Assembly (NCBI GenBank): GCA_028527945.1
Contig: JAQQAK010000286.1
Location: forward strand, 1 to 8,294
Length of the DNA stretch: 8,294 nt
Source: Spirochaetaceae bacterium
Lineage (GTDB): Bacteria; Spirochaetota; Spirochaetia; UBA9216
Reading direction: 5' to 3'
The notes under the pieces were generated by a model that was given only the letters and a program-made list of their open reading frames with translations, had not been told where the DNA came from and ran no database searches. A program made the position numbers and the translations under genes. Positions within the stretch are counted from its first letter, which is position 1. Each line of letters starts with the position of its first letter. Positions 1-7,677 of this stretch are shown here, piece after piece.

Positions 1-13
1 AATAGTGTATCTT

Positions 14-682
14 TTATTCATTTTCATTTGTATACTTGTATAAACTCCGAAAAACATCTCTTGTTTCGCTATCAGTAAACATGTTCATAACAACATCCTG
101 CATAGGGATAACATTATTAAAAACAGTCTCTGCGTACAATCGAACATAAGTTCGACAATGACCATCTTTATCGGGATCAAGTTTTTTCAAATACCAAAAA
201 CCATTATATGATTCAAAATTACCTATTTCACAAGAAACAAGTTTCCAACTCATTATAAACACATCTTCGGTATATTTTTCAACATCAACAATGGTTGTAT
301 AAATATAATCTGCTCCAACACCCATAAATTTCGCACTATTATATACACGCTGCCTATGAGGAACAGAAAGATCATCATTAGGGTTTAGATCACTGGTTTC
401 GACTAATCGCTTAAAAACCTTGTCACCATTTTCATGATCTGAAATTACCTTTGCAAGACTGCATAATGGTAAGTCAAACACCGCATGATAATCAGATATT
501 GCAGATAAATACTCTTCATCATTTTTTTCATATTTATTTAATTTGTACTCAATCCTTTTGGCCGTTTTCCGTAAACCATCAATAGATGGAGTATCAGCAA
601 TTTTATTATTAATATCAAAAGAATAGAGATAAAAAGAAGTATTAAGCAAAAGAAGAAATAAAGTAAATATTTTTTTTAGCAT
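14..682 (-). CDS. Small exported protein, possible START/SRPBCC-like lipid-binding fold
   Basis: The 222 residues begin with a signal peptide (MLKKIFTLFLLLLNTSFYLYS), with no lipobox cysteine, so a soluble periplasmic product is likely. The mature part is not firmly recognised. Its pattern fits a helix-grip (START or polyketide-cyclase type) fold: DYHAVFDLPLCSLAKVISDH (64-83) resembles the opening strand and helix that meet the ligand pocket. Alternating strands follow (RVYNSAKFMGVGADYIYTTIVD, VFIMSWKLVS, FESYNGFWYLKKL, RTYVRLYAETVF), then Pro193 and a long C-terminal helix. Such folds bind lipids or other hydrophobic ligands, which could suit a periplasmic role near lipid-linked sugars, but that is inference. 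The gene starts 6 bases after the Wzi-like gene with no Shine-Dalgarno visible, so it probably relies on coupling. An A8 tract lies just after the start codon. It ends 13 bases before the window edge, and no terminator can be seen there. Confidence 0.8.
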   Translation of the reverse strand: MLKKIFTLFLLLLNTSFYLYSFDINNKIADTPSIDGLRKTAKRIEYKLNKYEKNDEEYLSAISDYHAVFDLPLCSLAKVISDHENGDKVFKRLVETSDLNPNDDLSVPHRQRVYNSAKFMGVGADYIYTTIVDVEKYTEDVFIMSWKLVSCEIGNFESYNGFWYLKKLDPDKDGHCRTYVRLYAETVFNNVIPMQDVVMNMFTDSETRDVFRSLYKYTNENE

Positions 683-688
683 AAGTAA

Positions 689-2305
689 TTAAAAAACTTT
701 TTTTGAAAAATCAAAAACAACAGAAAAGGCTGTTTGAAAATCATAAAAAAGAGAAGATTCTACATGATTATAATTATTAATCCTAAGCCATGCCGTATCA
801 ATTTCAAAAGAAAGAAAATCAAAAAGTTGATAACTTCCAAATAAACCTAAAATAAGACGATATTCAGGAGTTCCTGTGGGGGTGGTCATAAAAGCGTTTT
901 CTACTGTTTCAGCATATTCTGAATCATAATCATTCTCGCCCTTAATTATAAAATCAGCTGACAACCCGGCTTTAAAAACAGTTGGCATCATATAAACTGC
1001 ATCCATTCCAAAGCCCATTGAATCAGGGCCATATTCATAGCCAAGATATTTTTTTACATTTTCTCTAGAGTTTGTCACATCATTCGCATCACGATGAGAC
1101 CATATCATTGAACCACCTTCAGGAGAAAGAAGATAACACCAGGGACTGGTATACACAAACTCAAGAAAGCCAGATATATAGCCAGGCCCTGCAGGGTAAG
1201 AAAGCTTGCTACCCGCAAGAAAAGCAAAGGCATTTGGAGTTACTGTTGCGTCTTCTCCATATTCTTCCTGCTCTAAAAGAGTAGATATTTCATCAAGAAG
1301 ATATTCTCCATAAAAACTTAGCCCCTTAACCGGAGCAAAGTTAGCGCCAAGTGTCATACAAATATTTACAATTGAATCACCAATTTGATGATTTCGAATC
1401 AAGTTATGGTAAATTATTAATGGACTTACATACTGGATTGTAGGTATCTCCCCATAAAATAGAGCTGATTCGTTTACAGACAAAGTCAACATATCCTCAA
1501 AAAGTCGTACAGATAATGCATGATCAGATATGAACCGAAGATTTTCATCATCATCTGTCCAGCTTTCAAGATCAATTAAACTATAAGTATATGCAAAATT
1601 TTTAACAAAACATTTTGCTTTTATGAAATCATAAAAATCAGGATAAGAAGATAAAAGGAGCTTTCCTGTTTCACCATTTCCATATTCAAGCCTGTCTCGT
1701 CCGATCTGAATATTCCAGTTTTCGCTTCCAAAAGAAAAAAAGCCCCTTGTTGGAAAATGATAATTTAAATCACCAAACGAACTTGGAATATTAGTGTAAT
1801 TACCTTCATAATTTCCATTATCATCAGTATCAGTAATTACAAAACGATCTTCTCGTAAATCCGGTTCAATTACAGCATAAAAGTTTTCATTTAACCAAGT
1901 CTCAAAAGTTAAAGTTAGAATTGCTTTTCTGTCATTATAATTATACTGCCATTGCGATTCATCGTCTGAAGTATGGAGATATCCTTCTATGGCAATTTCA
2001 CCAGAGATATCTCCTGAAAACTTTCCCTCTTCATATAATGGATCTTTTTCCATTATCTTTTCTATCTCAGCAACTGCTCTGACACCTGCGTCAGAAAGCT
2101 TAGATTTATCAATTTGATTCAGGATACTCAGAATCTGAGCTTCTGAATAAGGACGTTCTTTAGAAAGCATTCCTAATCTTGTCTCAAGAGAAAGAGAGTC
2201 AATTAGATCATAAACATCAGAAGTTAATGGTATGATTCTCTGATCATTTGCGTAAAGAGAAATTGATAAAAAAATAATAAATATTGCAAAAAATATTTTT
2301 TTCAT
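689..2305 (-). CDS. Wzi-like capsule assembly outer-membrane protein
   Basis: The protein has 538 residues from the chosen ATG. It starts with a signal peptide (MKKIFFAIFIIFLSISLYA, cleavage near 19-20). The periplasmic N-terminal part has the features of the Wzi family (PF14052-like): IIPLTSDVYDLIDSL (24-38) and RPYSEAQILSILNQID (51-66). The barrel follows, with IQIGRDRLEYGNGETGKLLLSS (199-220) in place of the family's GR-x-x-(L)-x-WG-x-G block, then the YGEYLLDE strand (332-339), ending in Phe as expected for insertion by BAM. Wzi of Escherichia coli is an outer-membrane lectin that anchors capsule to the cell; this one is longer than E. coli Wzi and more like the long forms of Bacteroidetes and spirochaetes. 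An upstream in-frame GTG at 2332 would add nine residues ahead of the signal peptide and overlap the previous gene; the ATG at 2305, 7 bases after that gene's stop, is preferred. The Shine-Dalgarno is weak, suggesting coupled translation. Confidence 0.85.
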   Translation of the reverse strand: MKKIFFAIFIIFLSISLYANDQRIIPLTSDVYDLIDSLSLETRLGMLSKERPYSEAQILSILNQIDKSKLSDAGVRAVAEIEKIMEKDPLYEEGKFSGDISGEIAIEGYLHTSDDESQWQYNYNDRKAILTLTFETWLNENFYAVIEPDLREDRFVITDTDDNGNYEGNYTNIPSSFGDLNYHFPTRGFFSFGSENWNIQIGRDRLEYGNGETGKLLLSSYPDFYDFIKAKCFVKNFAYTYSLIDLESWTDDDENLRFISDHALSVRLFEDMLTLSVNESALFYGEIPTIQYVSPLIIYHNLIRNHQIGDSIVNICMTLGANFAPVKGLSFYGEYLLDEISTLLEQEEYGEDATVTPNAFAFLAGSKLSYPAGPGYISGFLEFVYTSPWCYLLSPEGGSMIWSHRDANDVTNSRENVKKYLGYEYGPDSMGFGMDAVYMMPTVFKAGLSADFIIKGENDYDSEYAETVENAFMTTPTGTPEYRLILGLFGSYQLFDFLSFEIDTAWLRINNYNHVESSLFYDFQTAFSVVFDFSKKVF

Positions 2306-2312
2306 AAATAAA

Positions 2313-3800
2313 TTATATCCGGTAACAAACACCCAAAGTTACTGAAAAAACAGCTTCATTGTTTTCTGAGGGGGCCCAATATTCTTCCTGATTAACATCA
2401 GAAGATAGTGTATCTGTAAGCTCTAAAACATTCCAGATATAACCAGCCTCTAATGACATACTTATAATAAAATGTTCAGCCCATGCCCCTAATTCTTTCA
2501 ACGATCTTGAAGCACCAACAGTTAACACAAGCTTTTTCTCAAGTACATCAGAATCAAGAAATTTTGTACCCGCGTCATCTTCTTCTGTCCACCAGCTATA
2601 TTGACTCCACGCATTTGCTGGAGATTTTGAACCGGATAAAGAGAACTCCAGTGAAGAATATATTCCTATACCAACCCAGGTAGCTTCATAATCAACCAAA
2701 AAAGAAAGATTATTCTCACCATTATAATAACCAATATAAGTATCTTCCAACTCTATAGGCATTACAACACCATTTGCTGTATAAGTAGTTGAAGGATAAA
2801 AACTATATCCATAAAGATAATCACCAGAAGTTGTTCCGGAAGATTGAAAAGTATACTTTGTTGCACCAGCATTATAAAAACCAAGAGTTCCCCAATTAAA
2901 TTCATAGCGGCCGCCAACAGACCATGCAATTTTGTTAGGATTCTGAACACTATCAGGATTTAATATTGCATTAGCATTAAAATCATCAATAAGAAGCTGC
3001 CCATAGGCATAAATTTTCGAAGGATTCCATTCGACAAAAAATCCCATAATTGAGTTTGCGTCACCTTCTACAGTCCAGGGCTTTCCACTTGATATTCGAA
3101 CATATTGTTTAAAAAACCCAGGTAATGGATTTAAAAAATATTCTGGGTCAAAACTTTCGTCTGTATAAATCAATGAATCCTGAAAACCAAACTTAAAATC
3201 TTTTATATATATTCCATATGTGTTATATTGCCAGCCCCTATCAGGCCAAGATTCTTCTCCATCCTGAGTTGTATATGTCATTGAAGAATCACGGTTAAGT
3301 TCAGTCCAACGTGATGTGAAAAAGAATATGTCATTGTCAAAACTGACATCAGCAAGAAGTGTAGGTATTATTTTTGATGAAACAAAAAGGCTATACGGTG
3401 TATCTACAACATCTTCTTGAGTTGTACGACCAAAAGTAAGACTTAAATAATCATAATTAAACTTAAATCCACCAGACTCAAGGTAAAAATAGTAGCCAAA
3501 GAAAAGATCATCTCCATGTGAAGGTTGATACTTTCCATCATTACAAACAGAAAAACTTCCAAACACATCAAAATAACCGATATTATAACCTAACTCTATA
3601 ACTCCATATTGGTAGAAAGGATTTTGGGCGGAGATATCATAATCTAAATCTATTTCTATACCACCATAAAAGCCGTCCATAAGATTTGATGCTTCAGCTG
3701 TATCAGATTCTTCTTCAATCTCTGATTCTGAAAGCTCTTCAGCCCATAACATGTTCAAGCAAAACATTGATAAAATAAATAATATTAAAGCTCTTTTCAT
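2313..3800 (-). CDS. Exported outer-membrane beta-barrel protein, divergent Wzi-like relative
   Basis: The 495 residues begin with a Sec signal peptide (Lys-Arg, hydrophobic core, cleavage likely after LWA at 20). An acidic stretch follows (EELSESEIEEESDTAEAS), then alternating aromatic and polar strands typical of an outer-membrane barrel. Cys14 is not in a good lipobox, so a lipoprotein is unlikely. No family is obvious at first sight, but the middle runs parallel to the next gene, a Wzi-like protein. LTFGRTTQED with PYSLFVSS matches its IQIGRDRLEY with GKLLLSS. NPLPGFFKQYV (224-234) stands in the place of its SPLIIYHNLI, and YAYGQLLIDDF (264-274) in the place of its FYGEYLLDEI. A duplicated pair is the likely explanation. 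The C-terminus VCYRI lacks the usual final Phe. GGA sits 7 bases before the ATG, which overlaps the glycosyltransferase stop. The protein probably helps display or export the polymer made by this operon (inference). Confidence 0.85.
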   Translation of the reverse strand: MKRALILFILSMFCLNMLWAEELSESEIEEESDTAEASNLMDGFYGGIEIDLDYDISAQNPFYQYGVIELGYNIGYFDVFGSFSVCNDGKYQPSHGDDLFFGYYFYLESGGFKFNYDYLSLTFGRTTQEDVVDTPYSLFVSSKIIPTLLADVSFDNDIFFFTSRWTELNRDSSMTYTTQDGEESWPDRGWQYNTYGIYIKDFKFGFQDSLIYTDESFDPEYFLNPLPGFFKQYVRISSGKPWTVEGDANSIMGFFVEWNPSKIYAYGQLLIDDFNANAILNPDSVQNPNKIAWSVGGRYEFNWGTLGFYNAGATKYTFQSSGTTSGDYLYGYSFYPSTTYTANGVVMPIELEDTYIGYYNGENNLSFLVDYEATWVGIGIYSSLEFSLSGSKSPANAWSQYSWWTEEDDAGTKFLDSDVLEKKLVLTVGASRSLKELGAWAEHFIISMSLEAGYIWNVLELTDTLSSDVNQEEYWAPSENNEAVFSVTLGVCYRI

Positions 3801-4933
3801 TTCCCTTTCCTAAATAAAATTTCTGTCCCCTTCCAGTTTATCTTTCTAAAAATTAAAGCTTTAAAAAAGCTATCAACATAAATAAAAGGATATATTAACA
3901 CTGAAAGAAACAACCCTTTCCGAAATAGCTTAAACACACCTGAACAAAGACCAAAAATAATTGATGAAAAATACAGGTATGCGTACATAAGTATTGGAAA
4001 AATAAAAAAAACTTTATTAAAACAAGCCGGTATAATACAGGCGAGACAACATAACGGAATTAACATAAGAACAAAAAAACCAAATCTTGTAAGCCCATCT
4101 TTAGAAAAGATAGCTCCGGAAGCCCACCTTCTTGCCTGATTTGAATGCTCTTTCCAGCTTTTTTTATGAACAGTATCAACAATGCTATCTTTCTTAAAAA
4201 TAGCTCGTATTTTATAAGTCCCAAGTTGTTTAACTCTTGCAATCATCTCTGCATCTTCTGTAGCAGAATCTTTTAAAAGTTCATAACCACCAGTCTCAAC
4301 ATAAGTTTGTTTTCTTATTGCAAGGTTATTACCAAAACATCCAACAGGAATTCCAAGTCCAATACCACAAAAAGCATACATCATTCTATAAAAATGATCG
4401 AAATTTTGAAGACGGCATAAAACATTATTCTCGGACGCCAGTCTGAGAAATCCACAAACAACACCTGTCTGAGGATTATTAAACATTTTCCTTAAAGAAC
4501 TAACCCAATCTGAAGAGAGTTTACAATCAGCATCTGTAAAAAAGTAAAGATCACCAGAAGCAGCTTCTACACCTTTAATAAGTACATTAACTTTTGGATT
4601 AGAGAAGCCGGGGGCTTCTTTATTCTCAACTATTTTAACCTTAAAATCAGCGTCCTTCTGAAAATGATACATCAATTCAAGAGAATGATCCTCCGAACGA
4701 TCATCGATCAGAATAAGTTCAAAATTTTTTTCTGTTTGATTTTTAAGAGACAGAAAAAGAACAGATAAATTTTGCTCCTCGTTTCTTGCGGGAACAATTA
4801 TAGATACTAATTCGTTATCAGGAGTCTTATCAAAGACCTGATTAGCCCTTCTTTTTTCCAGCAAAAGACCTGTTGACACAAAAGCTATTAAAAATAATAA
4901 AAATAGAGATACTATGAATATAAAAATATGCAA
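3797..4933 (-). CDS. Membrane-bound family 2 glycosyltransferase, TTG start
   Basis: This 378-residue inner-membrane glycosyltransferase has its GT-A catalytic domain in the cytoplasm. It opens with a hydrophobic helix (about 2-24), then the GT2 domain: VSIIVPARNEEQNL (43-56), LILIDDRSED (Asp77-Asp78), FFTDADC (metal-binding Asp134, Asp136), TEDAEM (probable catalytic base Asp227) and QARRW (266-270). QxxRW is typical of processive GT2 enzymes such as hyaluronan or cellulose synthases and of some lipid glycosyltransferases. Two to four further helices fill residues 284-361. The protein ends with an INWKG element like that of CrtQ/HpnI-type enzymes. The donor may be UDP-glucose or UDP-glucuronate given the upstream ugd, but this is inference. 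The first codon is TTG; no ATG lies near, the next being Met89 inside the catalytic domain, and GTG at residue 19 would cut the first helix. Only a weak ACAGG lies 10 bases upstream. The stop overlaps the next start by ATGA. Confidence 0.9.
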   Translation of the reverse strand: MHIFIFIVSLFLLFLIAFVSTGLLLEKRRANQVFDKTPDNELVSIIVPARNEEQNLSVLFLSLKNQTEKNFELILIDDRSEDHSLELMYHFQKDADFKVKIVENKEAPGFSNPKVNVLIKGVEAASGDLYFFTDADCKLSSDWVSSLRKMFNNPQTGVVCGFLRLASENNVLCRLQNFDHFYRMMYAFCGIGLGIPVGCFGNNLAIRKQTYVETGGYELLKDSATEDAEMIARVKQLGTYKIRAIFKKDSIVDTVHKKSWKEHSNQARRWASGAIFSKDGLTRFGFFVLMLIPLCCLACIIPACFNKVFFIFPILMYAYLYFSSIIFGLCSGVFKLFRKGLFLSVLIYPFIYVDSFFKALIFRKINWKGTEILFRKGK

Positions 4934-4963
4934 TATTATAAAACCTGTAAAAGTCGGAAGAAA

Positions 4964-6268
4964 TTATTTTCGCCCAACCCCCTCATAAATAAAGCCACGT
5001 GCCACCACAATCTCAGGATCGAGAAGATTCCTGGTATCAAGAATAAAGTTTCCTTTCATGGCATGTTTCAGCTTTATTAAATCAAGACCTCGGTACTCAT
5101 TCCATTCAGTAACAATAACAACAGCATCAGCATTCTTCGCTGCGTCATAGGCTGTATGACAGTACATTATATCAGGAAAAATCTTTGCAAAGTTATCCAT
5201 AGCCTTGGGATCATGAGCCTGAACTTTTCCACCAGCCTTTAAAATTTCATCAACTATGGTTAATGCCGGCGTTTCTCTAATATCGTCTGTCTGTTGTTTA
5301 AAAGCCAATCCTAATACAGCTATAGTCTTTCCTTTTATATCACCAATTGAAGTTTTTAACTTTTCAACCATACGTGCTTTTTGTTTATCATTAGTATCAA
5401 TTACAGACTCTATCAAATTCATTGTAACACCATACTTTTTCCCAAACATTGCAACAGCCTTTGTATCCTTTGGGAAACAGCTACCACCATAGCCTGGACC
5501 TGGATGAAGAAACTTTGGACTTATTCTGCCATCCATTCCCATGGATTTAGATATTTGATGTATATCTGCTCCTACCGCCTCAGCAAGGTTTGCTATTTCA
5601 TTGATAAAAGTAATCTTTGTGGCAAGAAAAGCGTTTGACGCATACTTTATAAGCTCTGCTGTTTCAAGATTGCACCAAACAAAAGGCACACTAATAAGAT
5701 TTAGCGAGCGATAAACATTGAACATTATTTCCTTTGCTTTTTCTGATTCACAACCAAGAACTGTTCTATCAGGATGAAAAAAATCCTGCGTAGCACGACC
5801 TTCTCTTAAAAACTCAGGATTTGATACAACGTCAAAATTTTCATGACCTGTTTTTTCTTTTAATAGTTCATATATCCAGCGATTTGTTCCTACCGGAACA
5901 GTAGATTTAGTAACAATCACCTTATAATCATTTAAATTATCTGCAATGGAGTTTACAACAGATTCTACATAGGAAAGGTTTGCTTCTCCATTATCGTTTT
6001 CTGGAGTCCCTACTGCTATAAAAACAACAGTTGAGTCTTTAATTGCGTAATCAATACCAGTTGTAAATTTAAGCCTACCGGAGTCGAGGTTTCTACGGAG
6101 ATAATCTTCTACTCCCGGCTCATATATAGGGGATATTCCTTCTTTAAGTTTATTTATTTTATCTTCGTTTAAATCTACTCCGGTCACAGTGTTTCCAAAG
6201 TCTGCAAGACCTACCGAGGCAATAAGACCAACATAACCAGTGCCTACTACGCATATTTTTTGTGACAT
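4964..6268 (-). CDS. ugd: UDP-glucose 6-dehydrogenase
   Basis: This cytoplasmic enzyme oxidises UDP-glucose twice with NAD to give UDP-glucuronate, a building block of acidic capsules and exopolysaccharides. The 434 residues match the bacterial family (Ugd/TuaD/RkpK). The N-terminal Rossmann domain begins ICVVGTGYVGL (5-15) with Asp32 for NAD ribose. VGTPENDNG, SNPEFLREG (Glu152, Glu156), AELIKYASNAF (Lys208, Asn212) and GPGYGGSCFPKD (catalytic Cys264, Asp268) follow. The C-terminal UDP-binding domain has VLGLAFKQQTDDIRETPA and a late VTEWNEYR. Glu, Lys, Asn, Cys and Asp of the active site are all present. UDP-ManNAc or GDP-mannose dehydrogenase are relatives, but TGYVGL with EFLREG and this length favour UDP-glucose. 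The start follows AAGGA by 7 bases. The gap to rmlB is 36 bases with no terminator. No unusual residue was seen. Confidence 0.95.
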   Translation of the reverse strand: MSQKICVVGTGYVGLIASVGLADFGNTVTGVDLNEDKINKLKEGISPIYEPGVEDYLRRNLDSGRLKFTTGIDYAIKDSTVVFIAVGTPENDNGEANLSYVESVVNSIADNLNDYKVIVTKSTVPVGTNRWIYELLKEKTGHENFDVVSNPEFLREGRATQDFFHPDRTVLGCESEKAKEIMFNVYRSLNLISVPFVWCNLETAELIKYASNAFLATKITFINEIANLAEAVGADIHQISKSMGMDGRISPKFLHPGPGYGGSCFPKDTKAVAMFGKKYGVTMNLIESVIDTNDKQKARMVEKLKTSIGDIKGKTIAVLGLAFKQQTDDIRETPALTIVDEILKAGGKVQAHDPKAMDNFAKIFPDIMYCHTAYDAAKNADAVVIVTEWNEYRGLDLIKLKHAMKGNFILDTRNLLDPEIVVARGFIYEGVGRK

Positions 6269-6275
6269 ATTTGTT

Positions 6276-6280
6276 TCCTT
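6276..6280 (-). promoter_or_regulatory. Ribosome binding site of ugd
   Basis: AAGGA precedes the ugd ATG by 7 bases, in the 36-base gap after rmlB. The rest of this gap is AT-rich and shows no hairpin. Confidence 0.65.
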
Positions 6281-6304
6281 ATAATTTGATATATTATATT
6301 TGAG

Positions 6305-7375
6305 TTATCGTTCAGAATAATTTTCTTCCATCCATTTAAGGTATTCTCCGCTTTTCACATTCTCGATCCACGAACGTTCTGTTAAATACCATTTAACAGT
6401 TTCAGAAAGTCCTGAATCAAAACTATAAGTCTGCTTCCAATCAAGTTCTTTTTTTATTCTTGAGCAATCAATCGCGTAACGACGATCATGACCTGGTCGA
6501 TCTTTTACAAAGGTTATAAGTTTTTTATAATAATTTAATTCTTTTCCTGTTTCTTTTGCGACAATTTCACAAAGACTATTAACAAGCTTTATATTTTCCC
6601 ACTCGTTTTCTCCACCAATATTGTAAGTACGGCCAGTTTTTCCATTATTTACAATTGTCCAAACTGCTGAGTTATGATCTTCAACATATAACCAATCTCG
6701 GATATTCTTGCCATCACCATAAACAGGGAGCGCTTTCTCTGTAAGCATGTTTTCTATCATCACAGGAATAAGTTTCTCAGGAAACTGATAAGGTCCATAG
6801 TTATTTGAACAGTTAGACATTGTTATAGGCATTCCATATGTATGAAAATACGCCATAACAAGATGATCTGATGAAGCCTTTGCCGCAGAATAAGGGCTAC
6901 GCGGATCATAGGGAGTATCTTCGGTAAAAAAGCCTTCATCTCCAAGGCTACCATACACCTCATCGGTACTAACATGATGAAAAAGCTTGCCTTCAAAGTC
7001 TTTCCAATAATTTTTTGCGGCTTCAAGAAGATTAAAGGTTCCATTTATATTTGTTGTAATAAATTCTTCAGGGCCAGTAATAGAACGGTCAACATGGCTT
7101 TCTGCAGCCAAATGAATGATTGTATCTACATCATATTTTACAAGTATCGCATCTACAGCCTTTCTATCCCTTATATCAGCTTTTTCAAAAAAGTACTGGC
7201 TTCCGCCAAACTTTTTATCAATATCATCAAGGCTATATGGATTACCGGCATAGGTAAGAACATCAAGATTAATTATTTTTCCACTAAAATCAGTCTTTTC
7301 AAAAATATAACGGATAAGGTTAGAACCAATAAATCCGGCGCCACCTGTAATAACTATGTTTGTAAGTTTTCTCAT
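6305..7375 (-). CDS. rmlB: dTDP-glucose 4,6-dehydratase
   Basis: RmlB converts dTDP-D-glucose to dTDP-4-keto-6-deoxy-D-glucose, the second step of dTDP-L-rhamnose synthesis, in the cytoplasm with bound NAD. The 356 residues are the full family length. An extended short-chain dehydrogenase fold is evident: nucleotide-binding GGAGFIGSNL (11-20), HLAAESHVDRSI (88-99), STDEVYG with the dehydratase Asp138-Glu139 pair, and the catalytic YxxxK as Tyr162 and Lys166. Further family blocks are SNNYGPYQFPEKLIP (190-204), GDGKNIRDWLYVEDH and RPGHDRRYAID. The start is fixed by AGGAG 10 bases upstream, and the ATG overlaps the MNT stop by ATGA. In rhamnose operons rmlD and rmlB are often adjacent; here the HEPN/MNT unit sits between them. 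rmlA and rmlC are not in the window and may lie beyond the right edge (inference). No key residue is missing. Confidence 0.97.
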   Translation of the reverse strand: MRKLTNIVITGGAGFIGSNLIRYIFEKTDFSGKIINLDVLTYAGNPYSLDDIDKKFGGSQYFFEKADIRDRKAVDAILVKYDVDTIIHLAAESHVDRSITGPEEFITTNINGTFNLLEAAKNYWKDFEGKLFHHVSTDEVYGSLGDEGFFTEDTPYDPRSPYSAAKASSDHLVMAYFHTYGMPITMSNCSNNYGPYQFPEKLIPVMIENMLTEKALPVYGDGKNIRDWLYVEDHNSAVWTIVNNGKTGRTYNIGGENEWENIKLVNSLCEIVAKETGKELNYYKKLITFVKDRPGHDRRYAIDCSRIKKELDWKQTYSFDSGLSETVKWYLTERSWIENVKSGEYLKWMEENYSER

Positions 7376-7677
7376 ATTAGTTTTACTCCTGTTCTTTTTA
7401 TTTCAGGCATTATTGGTAATAAGCTGTTTTCAAAATCATTTTTTGTAAACCCGAATGCATCAAACCGTAAATCAAAAGATTTCCCTTTTAAATAAATTTC
7501 TTTAGAATGAGCGCTCTCTTCATTCAAAATTACAGCTAAATCTATATCGCTCCATTCATCAAAATTTCCATTTGCGTAAGAGCCATAAAGGTAAATTTCG
7601 TCTATATTAAATTCTGATTTAATCTCATTACAGAAACTATCTACTTTTATACGAATGGAATCATCGATTTTATACAT
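7372..7677 (-). CDS. Minimal nucleotidyltransferase (MNT) domain protein, HEPN partner
   Basis: This 101-residue protein has the DNA polymerase beta-like nucleotidyltransferase fold in its minimal form (NTP_transf_2, PF01909-like). The signature is complete: Gly32-Ser33, ten residues, then Asp44-Ile-Asp46 (GSx10DxD) inside YLYGSYANGNFDEWSDIDLA. A further acidic residue for the metal site is offered by Asp69 or Asp73 in KSFDLRFDAF. Proteins of this size normally pair with a HEPN protein; in the studied HepT/MntA system the MNT partner acts as antitoxin by adding AMP to the HEPN toxin. Here the upstream gene carries the HEPN domain and the two overlap by 31 bases. The end overlaps rmlB by an ATGA, so translation is coupled on both sides. 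The start is supported by AAGGAG 8 bases upstream. The target, and whether this is a true toxin-antitoxin pair, cannot be read from sequence. Hand count of 7381-7680 gives 28% GC. Confidence 0.9.
   Translation of the reverse strand: MYKIDDSIRIKVDSFCNEIKSEFNIDEIYLYGSYANGNFDEWSDIDLAVILNEESAHSKEIYLKGKSFDLRFDAFGFTKNDFENSLLPIMPEIKRTGVKLI
7386..7390 (-). promoter_or_regulatory. Ribosome binding site of rmlB
   Basis: AGGAG stands 10 bases before the rmlB ATG and lies within the end of the MNT gene. Together with the ATGA overlap it points to coupled translation of MNT and rmlB. Confidence 0.65.

Noticed and set aside
670..677. A8 tract just after the start codon of the small exported gene, as a phase-variation switch.
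   Set aside because: Runs of A are common in this AT-rich DNA and Lys-Lys is normal at the start of signal peptides; the tract is too short to call without variation data.
1072..1284. Plus-strand open frame of 70 codons opposite the Wzi-like gene.
   Set aside because: It is an antisense shadow of a clear membrane-protein gene, with low-complexity sequence and no family resemblance. The other plus-strand frames were rejected for the same reason.
4685..4704. Short inverted repeat ATGATC...GATCAT with an 8-base loop.
   Set aside because: It lies inside the glycosyltransferase frame and encodes the conserved DDRSED motif; no T-run follows and no regulatory role is needed.
6293..6298. Perfect TATAAT on the minus strand between rmlB and ugd, as a possible internal promoter.
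   Set aside because: The gap is very AT-rich and no matching -35 element lies 16-18 bases upstream; the hexamer is expected by chance here.
6974..7495. Plus-strand open frame of 173 codons across the rmlB/MNT border.
   Set aside because: It runs opposite two well-supported genes, and its translation is rich in Ile, Lys, Phe and Asn as expected of an antisense frame in AT-rich DNA; no motif was seen.
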